64,000 nt of DNA. Origin: Mesodorylaimus sp. YZB2_4 (Eukaryota; Nematoda; Enoplea; Dorylaimida; Dorylaimidae). The notes under the pieces were generated by a model that was given only the letters and a program-made list of their open reading frames with translations, was not told the origin of the DNA and did not search any database. Below are positions 1 through 13,362 of this stretch, piece after piece. Position 1 is the first letter of the stretch. Each line of letters opens with the position of its first letter. The position numbers were made by a program, and so were the translations under genes. Location: NCBI GenBank assembly GCA_030248295.1, contig JASANH010000647.1:992001-1056000 (forward strand), in the 5' to 3' direction.

Positions 1-1599
1 GTGCTTCAGGTTATAAATGGCTATTGGCAAGGTTACAGTAGGTGCTGTCGGTGCAATCGAACAGTCCACTGGTACCTGCTCAATAAAAGTAAGTTGTAAC
101 GGTATTTCCTCTTTTCGAACATGCATCCTCTCTAAGCTTCCTTCATCGTCCTACAAAAATCAGACTCCGACTAGTGTCCAAGCTCGATGAGTCCATGCCT
201 GATGATAAAGTCCTCCCTTCCTCCACTGTTCCAATCTTTTCCATTATTATTTTCCTCTCTTCGATGAAGGACAAATATTAGACTGTGCCGACACTTCTCC
301 CATCACACCCAAGTCCAGAAGGGGTCCTGCGCCTATACGCAGGGCCTAAGGAAGCATATTTCACAGTCGTCCACGTACCTGGTTTCTACTTAGGTGGTCA
401 AAATCGATTCTGTTTTTCAAGCCGATTACGCACGTCGTCGTCGAAAAACTCGTTTACGTTTCCATGGGCATTAATCGAAAGCGCTATTGCGTGTTTGTCA
501 CCTCGACCTTGGCTTGGCTGTCTATCACCTTTGACCGAACTCCTATATTGGACAGTAGTTTGTCATTCATCATGGCACAATGAAGGTGAGCTAGTGTGCG
601 CGCCAGTTCGGAAAGCGCTAGCAAGAATGAAAGACTGTAAACAGAAGAGCGTGATCGCTCAAACACTGGCCAGTCCATCGGGACGACATGGAAGCCACGA
701 CACTATACTTTACATCGTTCTCATTTTCAGTATACGATATTAGATTAAGTTTTTGTATTTCTTTTCGTTGTCTGTTTGAGTGACAAGTAGTTGAACGCAA
801 CTAAAAGCAAAACAAGGCGAATTCTGCCCACTGACAAAGAAGTGACCATTTCTGAGCGAGCTGATTGCTTGAGCGACCTTCTAACTTGATTAGATCGACC
901 ACACATACGCAAGCGTCAACGTAATCCAATAACCTCAGACTGCAATCCGCGCACAGAACAGTGCTCGTTTTCTACAGCGGTATTAAACGAATTAGTGTTC
1001 GATTAGATGAAATAAGGCATGCCTTTCAAACAAACGCCCATTTTCTCTTTTCCTAATTCTAAATAAAGCATAAGTTTCTGTTTTCTCCTAATCGACATGT
1101 GTGACGAACGGGGTTTCATCGCAGTAACACGCTAGTCGTTTATTAATAAAGGCAGGCTACTCGTCTTCGACCTTTTCCTGACGGGCATAGGTTTGGTCAA
1201 TAACAAGAATTTTTCTAATAACTGTTACACAGAGGATTGGAGAAGGCGACCATGTGCGGAGGGAGAAAGACAGCGAGTCAAGTCATGTCCAATTTCCGTA
1301 TCTCGCTAGCTTGCAGGGGAGATATTGAAGGGAAGTTTGTCCAGTTGCGCTCGATGATGGAAGAGTTGACGAATAAGAGGCTTACTGTAGGTCGCAGCCA
1401 AGCGGATCTACGAGTAGATTCGATGTATACAGTAGATTAAAAGACGAATCATGGCCGAGTTCTGTCTCTGCGAGCCGCGTACAGTGTTACCTACTGTGGG
1501 TGGGGTACACCACGCTGCCTCATCATCTAGGAGTCAAATTCCTCTACAGCACATCCACAAGGGGTCCTTCCAGTCACCATCAGTGGCTCGATGCAGTGC
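1..1599. other. No gene recognised at left edge
   Basis: Several open frames of 60-150 codons occur on both strands (for example 285-743 plus and 1237-1440 plus), but none shows a family motif, a convincing splice pattern or a hydrophobic profile matching the neighbouring transporter exon. The later exons of the MFSD4-like gene, whose first exon lies just to the right, could start further left than this window; I looked for a second hydrophobic exon here and did not find one. Confidence 0.4.
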
Positions 1600-1603
1600 T
1601 TAC

Positions 1604-1881
1604 CTTTGAAGACATAATCCACCGACCATACTGCCAATCAGAATAAACAGACTTTGCGCCAAAAATAACCAACTTATGGTCGAAAAGGTGGCTCCAGTTT
1701 GACACCCTAAATCTCCTAATGTCGGGCCTAGGAAGCCGACGCACATTCCAAAGCTCCAAAAAATAGCGCAGTAAGTAATTGTGGCGTGCTTGTTGGTCCA
1801 GAACAATTGCCGAAAATGACCTCGCTCTCGCTGAACCCAATTGGAGAATTGATATTCTCCATTTTCATTTGCTTCAGACAT
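1604..1881 (-). CDS. MFSD4-like major facilitator, first exon only
   Basis: This exon encodes the first 92 residues of a protein resembling MFSD4A/B (NaGLT1-type) transporters, 12-helix major facilitator proteins. The diagnostic stretch is CVGFLGPTLGDLGCQTGA followed by SWLFLAQSLF and GSMVGGLCL, which covers helix 1, its loop and helix 2 of the family. Translation starts at the ATG at 1881. The exon ends with a good donor (AAAG then GTAAGC at 1603-1598) in phase 2. No following exon is visible between 1 and 1600, so the gene either continues beyond the left edge through a long intron or is a fragment. Family membership is inferred from the motif order; substrate is unknown. Confidence 0.7.
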
Positions 1882-4677
1882 TCTTCTAAAAAGAGTTACG
1901 CTCCTTTTGGTCGGTTTCGAGCGAATTCAAGAAGGAATTCGTAAATTCGTTGATATTTGGTTCCTAGAACGGGAGATGGTCAATGTTGCCTGACATTGAC
2001 CGTAGTGGTCAGAGCGACCCTCTACGCCAACGGCATGCGGGCCCTGTTTTCAGTTAGGTATCAAAGGCGGGGACCCCACGGTAGACCCCAACATTTCCAA
2101 CTAGACAGGCTATAACCATAAAGCTTCAACAGCTGTGTGCACACACCACGTATTCTTGTGGTACGTATTGCCAAAGCAAATCTCAACCCGTTACTTGGCA
2201 AAGGATAAGGGGACTCGGCGGGCGTGATCGAGGACCCGTGTCACGTGTGCACCTTCGAGGCAATCTTGGGGATTCACTTGTACTTGCTCGTACCCACTCT
2301 AGATGCCATATCGGACCAGGAATGGCCTCGAGAAGAAGCAGAATCAGGAAAGAAGATAGAATGTGCACCTCCACCGTAACGTGACCTTATTACGTGGGTG
2401 TCCTCGACGGTGTCTCGAAGGAAGCGAAATCTGGTCTTACGATCCACCCACTTTTTCAGCCCCAATGCATCTTTTCATGGTTATTAGACGTTTTTTAAAC
2501 CATATGGTCTATTGGTCATACCGAACGTAGACGTCGGGCACCCACTATTTATCTCCCTCTCATTAGCTAGTCACCACGTTGGCACCATTTTAATTACGTA
2601 CAACCCCGCCACCTGCTCAATGCTGAGTAACCAAGACCCTAATAACTGTTATCCACTCTTCATAACCAAAGTGTCCAAAAACAAACTTCGATTCGAGTCA
2701 GACTCCTTCGACTTTTCAAATCTAGATGCGGCTGAGTGAACTAGCCAGCATTTTCTCACGGACATGGTTCTAGTTAGACACAGTAACTCTAACGGCCTCA
2801 CGATCCATAAATGGATGGGCAGGTGCGAAAGGCGAAGTATATGTTCGATGAAAGACCTACGACCGCTTGCAACTACACTGGCTGTATGTAAGGCTGACTC
2901 GAGCTGACTGGCCGGATCGCCCGTCGGGTGTCGTCGTAGTCAATAAGCCAACAACGATATGACCATGCGCACCCGCCCTATTAGCATACTACGTCATCAC
3001 TGCAACCAACCACACGCACTATGACTATTCGAGAAGGAAAAGGGCACTTAGACACTTTCCACTGGCTAAATTCGCCATAAGCTGTCGAACAAGCACGCAT
3101 TCAAGAGCAAATCGGAACTGGCACTTCGGACCAGGCACATATTCGCAATCCCTGCGCTCATTAGGGCACCCTGGACGAGAAGAGCTTTTTTCTCTCGTAA
3201 TGCTCTCTTCCTCTCCTCAAAAAAGAAGGGATGACTTTCTCGAGGACGGATATTAGCTATACGTACGCGTGAAAAAAAACTTGCCCTATCGAAGGGAGCA
3301 AGTGCGACAAGGTAGGACGATGAGACACGGCACGGCCCAGGGGATTACAAACATCCGCCCACATGCAGCCGAGATGAATGGCTATCCCGTCTTGAATATT
3401 GCAGCAAAAGACTACTGTTGGGCGATGCCCTCACTGAGGACACACAGCATGGGCCTAGCCAGGAATACACCAAGTCAGCCCTACGAATAGGCTTGTTTGG
3501 AAAACATGAAGGACGAAAACCAGTTTCAGAGGCACTATTATCTCATCACCGAGCCAGTGCAATGGATGCCATAAGCTGCACGATGATGAGCGAACAAAGC
3601 ATCACTCGTCGGCCGGTCATGGAAGACTACAGGCAGCAGATTATGCCAGTTTGAAAGAGGTAATCCTGGAACGGAACAATTAGCTGAACCTCCCCCGGGC
3701 TGACCAGAACGCACTCCATGGCACCACGCCTCATTCCGCCTGGCCACGGTCCACACTCGATCACTAGCCACCCTCCCTTCCTCACGTCAGTGCCCGTAAG
3801 CTCACTTCGTCGACGCACCCCCTGCTCGTCGCCGTGGTGAAGGACTAGTGACGGATTGGCTTTCGGTCTCTAACCCTGCATCCACGCGCTGATCCGTGCT
3901 TTTCGCCCCTTTTCCGGACTTCTGTTCGAGACGATGGGGCGCTGCGGAGGCGGACAGATATGGACTAGAACTAGCAACCAATGGGCAGCTGAAAGTAGAC
4001 TCGACATGTACATACTTTCTTGCCTACTTCTAGAATCCGTCCCGCTTTGGCCAAGACGGACGCAGAATACAAATACTGTAGGACCAATGCTTGCATAAGT
4101 CACTCCCGAGTCGCCTATTGGCACAGCCTCAAGTGTGAAATGGGATCCATAGCCTAGCTTTTATGCACTTAGGTGTGAAGACCCGACATGACATGACTGA
4201 CTCGACGCAACGCCAATCCACACCATCGCTAATGGCCTTCTTACACGCCCCGATCGATCAGAAAATGGAGGTTTTTAACGAAATTAAACGGTCTTCTATG
4301 GTTGCTCTGATGACACACTCGCCCGGCCACCCATTGTGCCCTTCTACGGCAATCGACATTTATAGCATCACAAAAGACCCATCACCTGCTTTCTACTAAC
4401 CAGTAGATGCTTGCTTCTCAATATTATGCCTGGGTGTAGAACTGCGGCGGGGTCCTGAAACCACGTTCCTTTCAAACAGGTTCTTTCTACACTAAAAATC
4501 AAACCCTTCAAAATGTAGGCCAAGGAATGATGGGAGCAACGGATCAAGAAATCAGCTGGAGGCAAGTATAACTATGACTCATCAAACCGTCCTCTGCTCA
4601 CGCCCCAAAGTTAATCACCCTAAATCAAAGGCGTATCAAATCTCCTATTACCATGTCACGGCTTTGATGCCAACTGC
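1882..4677. other. Intergenic, no gene recognised
   Basis: The stretch between the MFSD4-like exon and the end of KDSR contains only short unsupported open frames (such as 3269-3490 plus and 4163-4399 plus) with no family motif and no matching splice sites. No repeat shared with the rest of the window was recognised. Confidence 0.5.
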
Positions 4678-6234
4678 CTACTCGTCTTTACTATGTTCAA
4701 TTTTCTTCTCTCTATTCGTCTCGCGTCGACACTGAGCAACGATGCCGTCGAATTTGTTAACGTAGAACAAGGCCACCACACGAAACAAACCAATTAAGCC
4801 CACTTGCTGCAGCAGATCCAACAAATTGCCGTTTTGCAATGGTGTCATCCCGGCAGTCAGTATTCCCAGCATCCATCCATCTAAGCCCATCGTGCTTTGG
4901 TACCTGCCTTTGCGTACGTCTTTCCAAATCAGCTCGGCCACTTTGCTAGCTTCCATAACCGTATCGTCTGTGTCGCCAGAAATTCGACGCGTCGGTTCTG
5001 GCATGTGCAGTAGTTCTTCCGCGAAGCCTTCGGTACGAGTGTTTGGAGGGAACGCAATAGTAACCCAGATGTTGCACGGTTTCAATTCCATTCGTAGAGC
5101 TTCGGCGAAACCTCGCAAAGCGTATTTGGCTGGTGCATAAGCGCTATAGCCGTAAATGCCAACCTGACCAGCTTGAGAAGAAACGAACACGATTCTGCCC
5201 CGATCGGAAGGACGCCGCTTCATACCTAGGACAGAGATAAAATGCTGAAGGGAGTGAGAGAAAAGTAAGGGCTGGGCGAGGAGTGGCAACGTAAAGACAG
5301 AAGTAGAGCCAGAAGTATCCCTCCCACACCCAACTTACTTTCAACCACAGCCCTTGTCGCATAAACAGCCGAAATGTAGTTCAATCGCATCTGCTTATCG
5401 AACGTCTCCACTGGCAATTGATCGAACTCTCCATCCACCGAGCCCCCCGCATTATTGATCAGAACGTCGATAGGTCTGTTTGCACTTTCTTCGGCGCCCT
5501 TGATAGCACATTCGATCTCCTTGTAATCCGCAGTCAAATCCAGGGAGATGGCTTGTATCAATTGACGTTGGCTAGCTGCATCCGTCAACTGCGTCAATTC
5601 TAATCGTGCATCGTCTAACTGACGTCGATCGCGAGCCACGATCGTTACAACAGCCGCGCCTTGACGTACGGCCTCGACTGCTAGGGCTCGTCCGATGCCT
5701 GCAACAAAGAACATGTCCCGCACAAGAACAAAAATAGGCACAGGCCGTTCAAGGAACCTGAGGCCTGCGACGATATGGCCTCGCGCCCACAGCAAGCGAC
5801 CGTCCACTGTCTAAGTTCCTGGATCGAGTGATCACTGGTCGTGGGGACCGTGCAGCACTTATTACTGCATCATTCTTGCTATCCATTGCTATCCGCTGCT
5901 ATATCGTGCTGCTTATGCATATTCTTCCTTATTGTTGGAAAAACCTAATTTTCTCCAGCGTGGTCATTCAATATCAGCTTTACACACACGCCCTGCCTAC
6001 GACCCCATTCACCTCACTCCTCCAACATCAAATACGAGCTTTCATACCTTTCGAGCCACCCGTAATGAACACGTGTAATCCACGCAGATCCTTCAGCACA
6101 CACGGGCCATCGTCTTCTCTGGAGAGAAGGAACTTTCGAACAATCCAATACAATGATGCTACGACAACAATGGCGAGCGCAGTAGGTCCCAATGAAGCGA
6201 TAACACAACATAAAGCCATCGTTTTCTCGCTCAA
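4678..6234 (-). CDS. KDSR: 3-ketodihydrosphingosine reductase
   Basis: KDSR (FVT1/TSC10 family) reduces 3-ketodihydrosphingosine to dihydrosphingosine with NADPH in the second step of sphingolipid synthesis, on the cytosolic face of the ER. Three exons join cleanly: 6234-6048, 5698-5339 and 5225-4678 (364 aa), with donors GTATGA and GTAAGT and AG acceptors at 5699-5700 and 5226-5227; both junctions are phase 1. Splicing restores the cofactor motif TGGSKGIG at about residues 57-64, which is split by intron 1. NNAG is at about 144, the SSQAGQ serine segment at about 198, and the catalytic YxxxK pair (YAPAK) at about 212-216. A hydrophobic N-terminal segment (residues 6-32) and a C-terminal hydrophobic patch fit an ER membrane enzyme. 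The length is close to the usual 330-aa family. The gene appears complete and intact. Confidence 0.93.
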
Positions 6235-7628
6235 TCCGACTCGGTTTGTTTCACTTCAAAAACCTGTAATCAAAGTTTTCCGAGAAATGAACACCTCAAC
6301 CCGGAAAAGTCTTACCTTTTGCAATCGTATGGCCACGTCCGTTCCAAAATGATTGCCGTACACGCTCAATGCAGCCCACACAATGCGGAAGTCGCTGAAA
6401 CAATTAGCACAGCTACAGTCGAGTCTTTCAACAAAGATTCATTTCCTACTCTTTTCAAGATATGCAGTGCATACACAAAAACGTCCATGTTTTCCCTCGT
6501 CATCAGGTAAGTGCACTAGAGGACGAAGGCAACAACCAAACGATTTACCACGCCACGAGCCGAACGCTCCCCCCCCCCCCGTAACTTCAGACGCAGCTTC
6601 GACAGACAGCAGACAGCGCATACAAAGCAGACTGACAATGAAATGAGGTCGCTTATCCGTTGAGTGGACAGTCGTGTGTTTGGATAAGAAGTAAAATAGC
6701 AATAGCGCAGCGGGATAGACAGACACCTGAGTAACTGGCCAAATGACCTGCTGGACGGTAGTTGGCCCCAGAGGCGAGGGTTCGATTCCCGCTCATGCAT
6801 CAAGGTTTTGTGTATGTTTCTGTATTGCTGACTCAAAACCACTTAAGCCCTTACTCCTTATCCACAATTACGGTCCCAACCCGTCTCTCGCCGTCGTACT
6901 CGTCAATTACAATGTCCTTGGCTGACCCGTTCTGAAAATCACAAGCTCCACGAACAGCCCGCCATCCCTCAACAAAGCCTTACCTCTCCCAATATAACTT
7001 TGACAGCTTGCCGAATCAATCCTTCAAACTCGTTGTAAGTGGAAAATCCAAAAGTAATCGACTCGGCGCCACTTGGCCGCCGCTCAAAATCACTATAGCA
7101 GGAGCCCATTTCGTTACACCAGGAAACACGGGATTTTCCACATTTAGCACACAGTACTTACACGCTCAACTGTAGCTTGTATCGATGCCGACTCGAGCAA
7201 TTTGGTTCGCCTGGCCCACTCATCAATCACCTGCGCAAAAGCATTCAGAGCACTCGCACAGTCAATCACTCACGATATACTTTACGACTCGACAAACGAG
7301 TTCGCTTGCAAAAACAAGATCGATTTTCACTGAGACCTTTACTCCCACATCCCAACACTGCCAATATGACCAAATATTAAAGCTATCCAAAAAGCAGCCC
7401 AACAAACACCACATCAAAAAAGCTAACTCAAATGGAATGTGCTAACACAACCCACAACAGCAGTTTAGTGGACTAGATATCAATAACGTCCCATATAAAC
7501 CCACCCAAAACACTCACCTGCCATCAAAGGATGTAAAGCTACCACAGACCGCATAACAGCCCTGCTGCCAGACGATTCAAGTCAATCTCGACTTTCACCG
7601 ATCACAACGCCACACATCCCCGAGAGGC
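6235..7628. other. Intergenic between KDSR and PICK1
   Basis: No coding exon was recognised. A short C-run lies near 6570-6579. A pol III B-box-like sequence is annotated separately. Confidence 0.45.
6735..6806 (+). repeat. tRNA-like / SINE-like fragment
   Basis: The sequence GGTTCGATTCCCGC near 6779-6793 is a perfect pol III B-box and T-arm-like core. I could not fold a complete tRNA: the seven bases after the T arm find no complementary 5' acceptor strand, and the T stem has one mismatch. It is therefore best read as a degenerate tRNA or the head of a tRNA-derived SINE rather than a functional tRNA gene. Confidence 0.35.
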
Positions 7629-9670
7629 CTAGAAATCGACCAATAAATCCCCATCGCCGTCCATTCTCTTTTTAGGAACTGAAGAACTGTTCAAATCCAA
7701 AATCGGCACATCTTCCGATGCTTCGCCAGCTAAATTGACCAACATGAGGGCGTCCACACCAGGCTCCGTCTCGTCCTGCCTTTGACCGCACGCACCCGAA
7801 CCGACGTCATCCCCTTGCTGATCGTCGTCTTCATCGGCATCGGGTAGCCGCCCAGTTGTGTTGTACTTGACAGCCACTTGCGACAAATCGACTTCGATCG
7901 GGAACAGGTTCCGCGTGGGCTCCAAAACTTGACGGCAATCGGTATGGTAACGTGAAAATGCGGTGACGAAACGCTGCAGTTGGAACGCGATGTCTTGCAC
8001 TGAAACACGGTTGAAATGCACGGGCTTGTGTATGTAAATCAAGTATGGGCACTGGAGCAGGGGCTAAAAGGTTGTAGAGTTCCCCTATCCTAAAGATAAT
8101 AGCTCGAGAGAAAACGAGCGAGTCATCAAAGGCACGCGCGTTATCCAGTGTTAAAAGAGAGCCTGGAAAGTCTATGTCTTAAATATAGCGAGAAATACAG
8201 TTTTCCCACCAAAATTCAAATTTGAAAAACGTCAGAAAAGTTTGCACAACATCTGGACAGTAGATAAAATCTCAGAAACAGATTTACAAATTCTAAAACG
8301 GCCTTCTCAGAAGGGGCACCATTCTTTGTCAACCATGAACTTACTCAAAAATCCAAGACAACGCATGGGAAAAAGCTAAAATAAGCTTACCGCGTTTGTT
8401 ATCCAAAAGTTCCATCTTAACCAGCACATCTGATCGTAGCTTTGCAAATCTTGCTCTCGCATCATGACGACATCGGAGAATCAACCTACAAAAAAATCCC
8501 TGTCAGACCTACTTGTCTATTCACCCAGAAGCGTCCTCTTCCCACCTGTATTCATAATTTCCAGTTTCAACGCGATACAGCGGTTCTTGCAAAGCCGCGA
8601 ACTGAGCCTCTTCATCGTCCATTTCTTTGATTTTCAAACAATAAGACAAATATTCGAATTTGACGTCAAGATATTTTTTGATTGTCAGTCGCGTGTCCGG
8701 AACAGCTTTCTCCAAGAAAGTGGTCAGATCGTTCAGCATTGGACGAAGAATCTTCAATAATTTGACGCCTTGTTTTTCCATATTCCGATGAGCTTCTCCA
8801 AAAGTCATGAATGCTTCACCCGCACTAATCGTCGGCTCCCGAGCTCCGATTTCAGCAAAAATGTCTCCGAATTCTAACATGGAATAATTCGCATCGTATT
8901 ATTTGCGGATCTCAGAAAGTATAAAATGTACCTTTATAAGTGTTGGCCAAATTAAAATGCGCTTTCAGTAACCGCTTAGTATGTTCCATCAATTGCTTGT
9001 ACACTTCAGCATTGGCTTCGAGCTCGTTCAGTTTCTTTACCAGGCTGTCTAAAACAAACAGAATAGTCTAAAGTTTGAAAACACATGACAGCACTGCTCT
9101 CGGATTACCGTTGCAAAGGATCGCACGACTCAATCCAAGAGCATCTGCCGTTTCAGAACTCATATTTTCCACCACTCGATGCTTCATTTTTTTCAAGACT
9201 AAAAATAAATATATAACTACTTCTTGCCGAACGTTCTAAAATTACGGGAAGATCTTACTGATATCCAATGTTTTTCCTTGTTTCGGATCGGCGTGTAATT
9301 TGTTGTATTGGATCAAAACATTTTCTTTAGAAGCCTGAATCATTTTAGCCACTTCAGTTTTTGTTTTGCCCTTGACAGAAACTTTGTTGACGCCCCAAAT
9401 TTCATCGCCAGCTTCCATGCTTCCGTCACTTGCCGCTGGAGTGTTATCAAAAATTTGGACAATGTAACAGCACGGGCAATACGGAGCACCACCACCGATC
9501 GAAATGCCGATCAAATTGTTCGCATCCTTTTTTATGGTTGTGGCTCCAGACGTGACGGTCATGCCCCTGAAAAGAACATCTATTTGAAAAAGACACCAAA
9601 AGGGACCCGAGGAGGAAAGTGAAACGTACAATTTGTCCTCTTCGAACAAATAATCGGGCTCGTCGTCCAT
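7629..9670 (-). CDS. PICK1: PICK1, PDZ and BAR domain protein
   Basis: PICK1 binds C-termini of receptors and transporters through its PDZ domain and bends membranes through its BAR domain in vesicle traffic. Seven exons join in frame to 449 aa: 9670-9630, 9566-9259, 9198-9109, 9048-8932, 8873-8546, 8485-8391 and 7999-7629, all with GT donors and AG acceptors. The PDZ domain (about residues 18-103) has LIGISIGGG as its peptide-binding loop and keeps the characteristic CPC motif (YCPC). LGLSRAILCN opens the arfaptin/BAR region (about 130-355), which includes the strongly conserved DTRLTIKKYLDVKFEYLSYC stretch. An acidic tail (DADEDDDQQGDD) follows, as in vertebrate PICK1. The C-terminal tail is somewhat longer than the vertebrate one. 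Introns are short, apart from one of about 390 bp before the last exon. The gene looks complete. Confidence 0.95.
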
Positions 9671-11911
9671 TGTGTCGGCTACTCGATACGGAAACGTGTA
9701 AAGCGTGGGATCCAGATTTAAAAATTGAAAAGTGATACGTACTTTGAACGAATTATGGCATGAAATATATCTAGTGTCGAGAATAAGCTAAATTTGGTAG
9801 CCACGTAAAAACACGGAGAGGTCCCCCCCCCCAAACGACAGCTGGACATGTTGACTATTTCTCACCTGCTAAAATATAAAAAGGTCATCTCATCTTTAAA
9901 CCATCAGTAGCCAGCTGCTTTACTAAAAGCTGCTTCGCTTTGTAACTTTATGTTTTTAATTTCTAATCATAATTCACAAAAATCGCAATTTTTTAAATCA
10001 GCTGGTGCTAAGTACTTCCTGCTGATAGTCATGTTTATATCAAAACGCGGTACATTCAAATTCGTATATGCTTGCTTACTGCTGTAACCGTTCGAGCGAT
10101 TTGTTCACTTTAGTCTAGCCGTCTTTTTTTTTCTGAGCAGTGGCGTTAATTTGGTTACCGCAACAGTTTTATAAGCGACACTTTTGCCACCTCGTCAGAG
10201 ATTTTGCTTCATGGATTCGGCCTGACATGGACAGACACGCACACGAGAGCATGGGAGGGAGCGCGTGACACCATGAATAAGCGACAGTGGGAATAACCCA
10301 TATAAATATTGTGCTTATAACACACAGCATAGCCCTGAACAAAATTTCCCTCGAATTCTTACAGAACTTTCTCAAACTTTGTCATTTTGCTTAATTTGTC
10401 CATATCAAATTCATAATTATTTCACAAAACATGCCTGCCAAATTTCAAAAGTCTCCATTTAATTTTTGGGGGTTCTATGATGCGATCAGACCAAGGCTTT
10501 AGCACCTCAACTTTCCGAAAACCAACTTTCGTTGGCCTTTACTGTACATCCACTTTGAAAGCTGTATGCCAATAAGATAAGAGAGGTCTGTTGCAGATTC
10601 TTTTTTTACTGTGCTTATCAGCTGTGCGCCGACTTTATCCTCCTGCATATAGCAGCAAGACCAAGGTTATCATGGCCAAGGATAGATTCCACACACTGCA
10701 TGATAGATGCTAAGACGAACATCTACAAAAGCGCCTTGATTTGCGCTGATCGGGGCTCTGCAACACACTTTTTGTTCTCTGCACATTTCTGTATCCTGCT
10801 GTAAGTTTTTCGCAGTGCATTGTCGCCCATCCGTGGTTGAACCCTCTCAGTCACTCTTTTCCCCTCTGTGTCTACAGTACTGTAAAAGGGCACTATACTT
10901 GCAGGAAGGGGCTAGGGCGACAGTTTTTGGGCGCAAGGATGTCTGATCGTGAGCAGGAGGATCTAAGCGTAGGATATCTGGACATAGGGCGATTTTGCTG
11001 TACGCAGTCGTTGTACAGAATGTCAGTCTAAAGATAACAATCAAAATGATATGCCTGTTTAGTGCCCGGAAGAGGAGAAGTGGTACTGTACGATGCAACT
11101 ATACCAGCCAGCAGTCCTGTTATAGTAAGGGTGGTGTTTGGAATTTTCTTGCTTGCAGCCAGGCGAGGTATCCATGCACCCTGGACTCTTGCGCTCACTC
11201 ACACAGATGTATGATGCACCCAGCAGATGTTGAGCGCCAAGGTTCTGTCCACTCCACGCCTTTGAGACCGCAAAAATGCCAGACCCTGGGATTCCGTGGA
11301 ATATTTCCGAGCGAACTTATTCTGTTGCGCAGCATTCTTCTATCTGTTCCCGATCTGTTTTGTAAAAGTGTACGATCAAAGAGGCCTTCACATCCCCTGC
11401 AACCCCTTGTGACGCAAATGGACGCTCATTGCTAAACTGTCTTTCTTTATGGCAGGAGTGAGCAATATTATAGCTTGAGGGTGCTTTGAATTAAGGTAGC
11501 CAGCTAATCGTGCGGAAAAAGTTCTGAAGCCCTTTTTAAATTCTACGGCTTCCATTAGTTATTCTGCATAAGCGATTTTCAGTGCTGCACTGAAATTTCA
11601 AACCCACTACTGAAAACATCCCTATGTACCTCGCGCTACTGTGTTTGTACACTGACCATGATGAAGGTGGTCTGCCAGTATTTGAAGTGCACAAAGGCAC
11701 GCAATCCTCCGTTTCACATCTTGATCATCCAGACTGCACGCCTCAGCTTATCACATGGCCCCTCCTACTGCGACCATAGCCAGCTGTTGACAATGTGTTG
11801 CCATGGCAATAAGCTCAACAAAATTCTCAGTCGACGACCAGTGCACCCTTGCCTTACCTATTTTCGGAATCTCACCATCAATCGGCCAGTAACTCGTTGT
11901 ATTGCGAGGGA
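9671..11911. other. Intergenic between PICK1 and RAB28
   Basis: No coding exon was recognised. The longest open frame (10995-11435 plus) has no family motif and a composition unlike the neighbouring real genes. A C-run is at 9823-9832. The 5' regions of PICK1 and RAB28, which are divergent, must lie here, but I cannot point to a specific promoter element. Confidence 0.45.
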
Positions 11912-12652
11912 ATGCCACCTATGGGCGATTCGGACGAAGAGCCAACTATCGACCACGTCTTGAAGATTGTGGTAGTCGGAGACGGAGCATCGGGCAAAAC
12001 TTCATTGTGTACGAGATATGCGCAAGATCAGTTTGGTAAAAGTTACAAACAAACCATCGGGCTAGATTTTTTTACGAAACGAGTTCAATTACCCGGAAAT
12101 ACGCACGCTACGCTACAAATTTGGGATATTGGTGGTCAAACGATTGGTGGACCCATGTTGGACAAGTACATATACGGAGCTCATGCCGCATTGCTCGTCT
12201 ACGATGTCTCGAATCACGCAAGTTTCGAAAATTTGGAAGATTGGGTCAATTGTGTGAAAAAGTTCACTAAAGATCAAGAAAAACCACCTCATTTAGCTTT
12301 GGTTGCCAATAAAACCGATTTAGAACATTTGAGGTCAGTCAAGTTGGATAAGCATCAACAATTCGCCGAGAAGCACCAAACTAGTAGTCACTTTATTTCG
12401 GCCAAAACAGGAGATTCGGTAGCTTTATTATTTCAAAAAATAGCCGCCGAAATTTTGGGCGTTCAATTGACCCGGAACGAATTAGAGCAGCAAATCGCGG
12501 TCGTTCGAGCCGAATTACCTGTTGATCAGCCACCAGCAGCAGTTAGTGGAGCCAAGGCGCCCTCGAGAAGCGCTGCTACAGCCGGGGCCAGTGGATCTGC
12601 TAATGCAGCTGCAAAAAATAACAAGAAGAGTAACGTTTGCTCTTTACAGTGA
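11912..12652 (+). CDS. RAB28: RAB28-family small GTPase
   Basis: RAB28 is an atypical Rab of ciliated and sensory cells linked to BBSome and IFT traffic. This single-exon frame encodes 246 aa from the ATG at 11912 (an alternative ATG at 11921 lies nearer the conserved core). The P-loop GDGASGKTS is at residues 23-31 and the switch region KQTIGLDFF follows. The Rab28-specific switch II is [10 protein letters not shown] instead of the usual WDTAGQ. The guanine motifs NKTD and SAK are present. The protein ends in CSLQ, a CaaX box, where most Rabs end in a double-cysteine motif; RAB28 is known for a CaaX end. An alanine- and serine-rich linker before the CaaX box is longer than in vertebrates. 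The open frame extends upstream to 11849, but the Rab homology begins after 11912. No intron is seen. Confidence 0.93.
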   Translation: MPPMGDSDEEPTIDHVLKIVVVGDGASGKTSLCTRYAQDQFGKSYKQTIGLDFFTKRVQLPGNTHATLQIWDIGGQTIGGPMLDKYIYGAHAALLVYDVSNHASFENLEDWVNCVKKFTKDQEKPPHLALVANKTDLEHLRSVKLDKHQQFAEKHQTSSHFISAKTGDSVALLFQKIAAEILGVQLTRNELEQQIAVVRAELPVDQPPAAVSGAKAPSRSAATAGASGSANAAAKNNKKSNVCSLQ

Positions 12653-13362
12653 TCTTCAAAGTTAGCTTTAGTCTTGGTCAACGTGATTTGGAAAACTCAT
12701 GCTCATGTTTCGTTTATTCGTGGTCTTGGGCAATACAACTTACGATTAGATGTGCAACAACATTTTGATGTTATTTTATGCAAAACGTCTTTTAGTTTCG
12801 CGATTCTAGAATACATTGCCGAATGTATTCATGCCGCCTTTTCGGCCGGAGGACGAGCAACGTAAAGAATTTCGCGCGCAAAACCAGTTCGCCACAGAAC
12901 GCACTTTGCTGCTTATGACAATCTTCACTCAGTGCGGCTGCGGCTGGTGCGTGCGGAGTCCAGCGAAGGGTCATTAGCATATTTACTCTTGTAAAAGCTG
13001 TTCTATTGGGTGACAGTCGTGGGCGAAGCCGGTTTCGCCCTGCTGTTTGAAGATGCCGTTCATATCCGGTAGTTATTTTTAACAGTGCTACATATTGTGG
13101 ATGATTGGCACTCTACAGTACTCGTTCACATGAGGTATCACAATTGAGGTACCTACTCTGACCTGTAGTGACTGGTACAGTAGCAATATGTTCGCGCTCC
13201 CTGCGTATGCAGTTATGAAAAAGCCTTCAGGGTGCGTTACCGCTGCATCGTTCGCAGATGGCCTCTTTTGACTGGAATTATTTTAGGCCTATGTTTTAAA
13301 GTGTGCAGTCGTAAAATTTTATCATTTATTTATTATTTATCGAATGATCGAACACCTCGACG
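12653..13362. other. Intergenic between RAB28 and RBM15/spenito
   Basis: About 0.7 kb holding the presumed RAB28 3' UTR and the 5' region of the next gene. No gene or repeat was recognised. Confidence 0.5.

Noticed and set aside
285-743. 152-codon open frame on the plus strand
   Set aside because: It starts with GTG, has no family motif or biased composition, and no splice or promoter support.
6735-6806. Functional tRNA gene
   Set aside because: The B-box is perfect but no acceptor stem pairs with it and the T stem has a mismatch; kept only as a tRNA-like fragment.
10995-11435. 146-codon plus-strand frame as a gene
   Set aside because: No recognisable domain, mixed composition and no partner exons; treated as chance.
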